Origin: Nitrospirota bacterium
GTDB lineage: Bacteria; Nitrospirota; CAKKRA01; 9FT-COMBO-42-15
NCBI GenBank assembly: GCA_016214425.1
Contig: JACRON010000227.1
Coordinates: 1 to 5,902, forward strand
Direction of reading: 5' to 3'
Length of the DNA stretch: 5,902 nt
Below are positions 5,494 to 5,902 of this stretch, piece after piece. The notes beneath the pieces were generated by a model. It was not told the DNA's origin. It saw only the letters and a program-made list of their open reading frames with translations, and made no database searches. Positions within the stretch are counted from its first letter, which is position 1. Every line of letters begins with the position of its first letter. Position numbers and translations under genes: made by a program.

Positions 5494-5902
5494 ATGGCAG
5501 AGATAAGATGGGATATTAGAAGGGGTGCGGATATATATCGGCAGATATCGGATAGTCGGCTAAGGAGCTGGATTTCTACTGGTAAGATAAAACCTGGCGA
5601 GGTAGTTGTCTGGCGCAGTGGTTTTTCTGGTTGGCGAAGACCTGAAGAACTTGAGGAACTAATCTCCTATTTTCAGCACTATGAGAGAGTCCAATTAAGA
5701 AAGACAGGAAGAAGTGAACCGGTAAGAAAGGCATTAACCCCGTTAGAGAAAGCCGACGACGAGGAACGAAGTTCTCTAACGGGGTTACCTGAAAAAACCC
5801 AGATAAAGAATATTTTAATCATAGACGATGAAAAGGATTTGTGCCAGCTTTTAGGTGATACCTTAAGCTCTCATGGGTATAATGTAGAGTTTGCCAATAC
5901 CA
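5494..5902 (+). CDS. GYF_2/DUF4339-like domain fused to a response-regulator receiver domain (3' end off the window)
   Basis: The visible 136 residues start MAEIRWDIRRGADIYRQ. Residues about 5-65 look like a GYF_2/DUF4339 module: a R.G..YR.ISDSRLRSWI segment, GKIKPGE, VVWRSGFSGWRRPEEL, with the characteristic tryptophans and G-K-I-x-P turn; such modules are thought to mediate protein contacts. Residues 81-98 (LTPLEKADDEERSSLTGL) are encoded by a palindromic repeat. From residue 105, KNILIIDDEKDLCQLLGDTL is the start of a CheY-like receiver, with the acidic pair Asp111-Asp112 that binds magnesium; the phospho-acceptor aspartate and any output domain lie beyond the window. The ATG at 5494 is preceded by TAAGG with eight bases spacing. 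It lies 117 bases after the kinase on the same strand, so it is the likely phosphorylation partner. The receiver call is firm; the N-terminal family assignment is from pattern memory. No standard gene name can be assigned. Confidence 0.85.
   Translation, partial: MAEIRWDIRRGADIYRQISDSRLRSWISTGKIKPGEVVVWRSGFSGWRRPEELEELISYFQHYERVQLRKTGRSEPVRKALTPLEKADDEERSSLTGLPEKTQIKNILIIDDEKDLCQLLGDTLSSHGYNVEFANT
5735..5787. repeat. Palindromic repeat, copy 2, inside the response-regulator gene and read in frame
   Basis: TAACCCCGTTAGAGAA (5735-5750) is the exact reverse complement of TTCTCTAACGGGGTTA (5772-5787), 16 perfect pairs around a 21-base, GC-rich loop (5751-5771). It shares the arm core ACCCCGTTAGA(A/G)A with copy 1, about 370 bases upstream. 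It spans residues 81-98 of the response-regulator protein without a stop, exactly between the N-terminal module and the receiver domain, so it adds a charged flexible linker rather than breaking a fold. Confidence 0.85.

Noticed and set aside
1..5902. tRNA or rRNA genes
   Set aside because: I saw no cloverleaf-like pattern with T-loop GTTCRA motif in the non-coding stretches and no rRNA signatures.

Overview
This window most likely comes from an uncultured Gram-negative (diderm) bacterium: it carries an lptD-type gene for the outer-membrane LPS translocon, has AT-rich DNA, and encodes a soluble NtrB-like kinase. Folylpolyglutamate synthase directly followed by lptD, together with an IS1380-type transposase, would fit a Nitrospirota- or Omnitrophota-like lineage. 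That placement is a guess from gene flavour; there is no marker gene here.

Layout. (1) Positions 1-3140, minus strand: folC followed by lptD, joined by an ATGA stop/start overlap and so probably translated as one operon. The lptD gene is broken near position 1640: its N-terminal OstA-like segment ends in a stop, and the rest of the protein resumes in another frame with roughly 30 family residues missing. It runs off the left edge close to its natural C-terminus. folC lacks the usual first 35-40 residues. (2) Positions 3141-4300: a decayed zone with no intact gene. It holds the 5' end of an IS1380-family element (a 70-residue transposase stub with its own -10 box inside a perfect palindrome), a 62-residue remnant ORF, an 83-bp imperfect palindromic repeat, and a terminator-like hairpin. 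(3) Positions 4303-5902, plus strand: a two-component pair. A cytosolic PAS-HisKA-HATPase sensor kinase is followed 117 bp later by a protein that begins with a GYF_2/DUF4339-like module and continues into a response-regulator receiver domain cut by the right edge.

The most interesting structure is a palindromic repeat present twice in region 3, with arms matching ACCCCGTTAGA(A/G)A and its reverse complement. Copy 1 overlaps the 3' end of the kinase gene and supplies its last residues and stop codon. Copy 2 lies inside the response-regulator gene and is translated in frame as the 18-residue linker between its two domains. This is the behaviour of a small mobile palindrome able to insert in genes, comparable to Rickettsia palindromic elements, although no relationship can be shown from sequence alone. 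A strong hairpin plus T-tract that directly abuts the kinase ribosome-binding site suggests the kinase pair may be controlled by attenuation.

Several genes in the left and middle parts show internal loss (lptD, folC N-terminus, transposase, the ORF at 3848). This could be real decay around a mobile-element scar, or collapse in a metagenome assembly; the sequence alone cannot decide.
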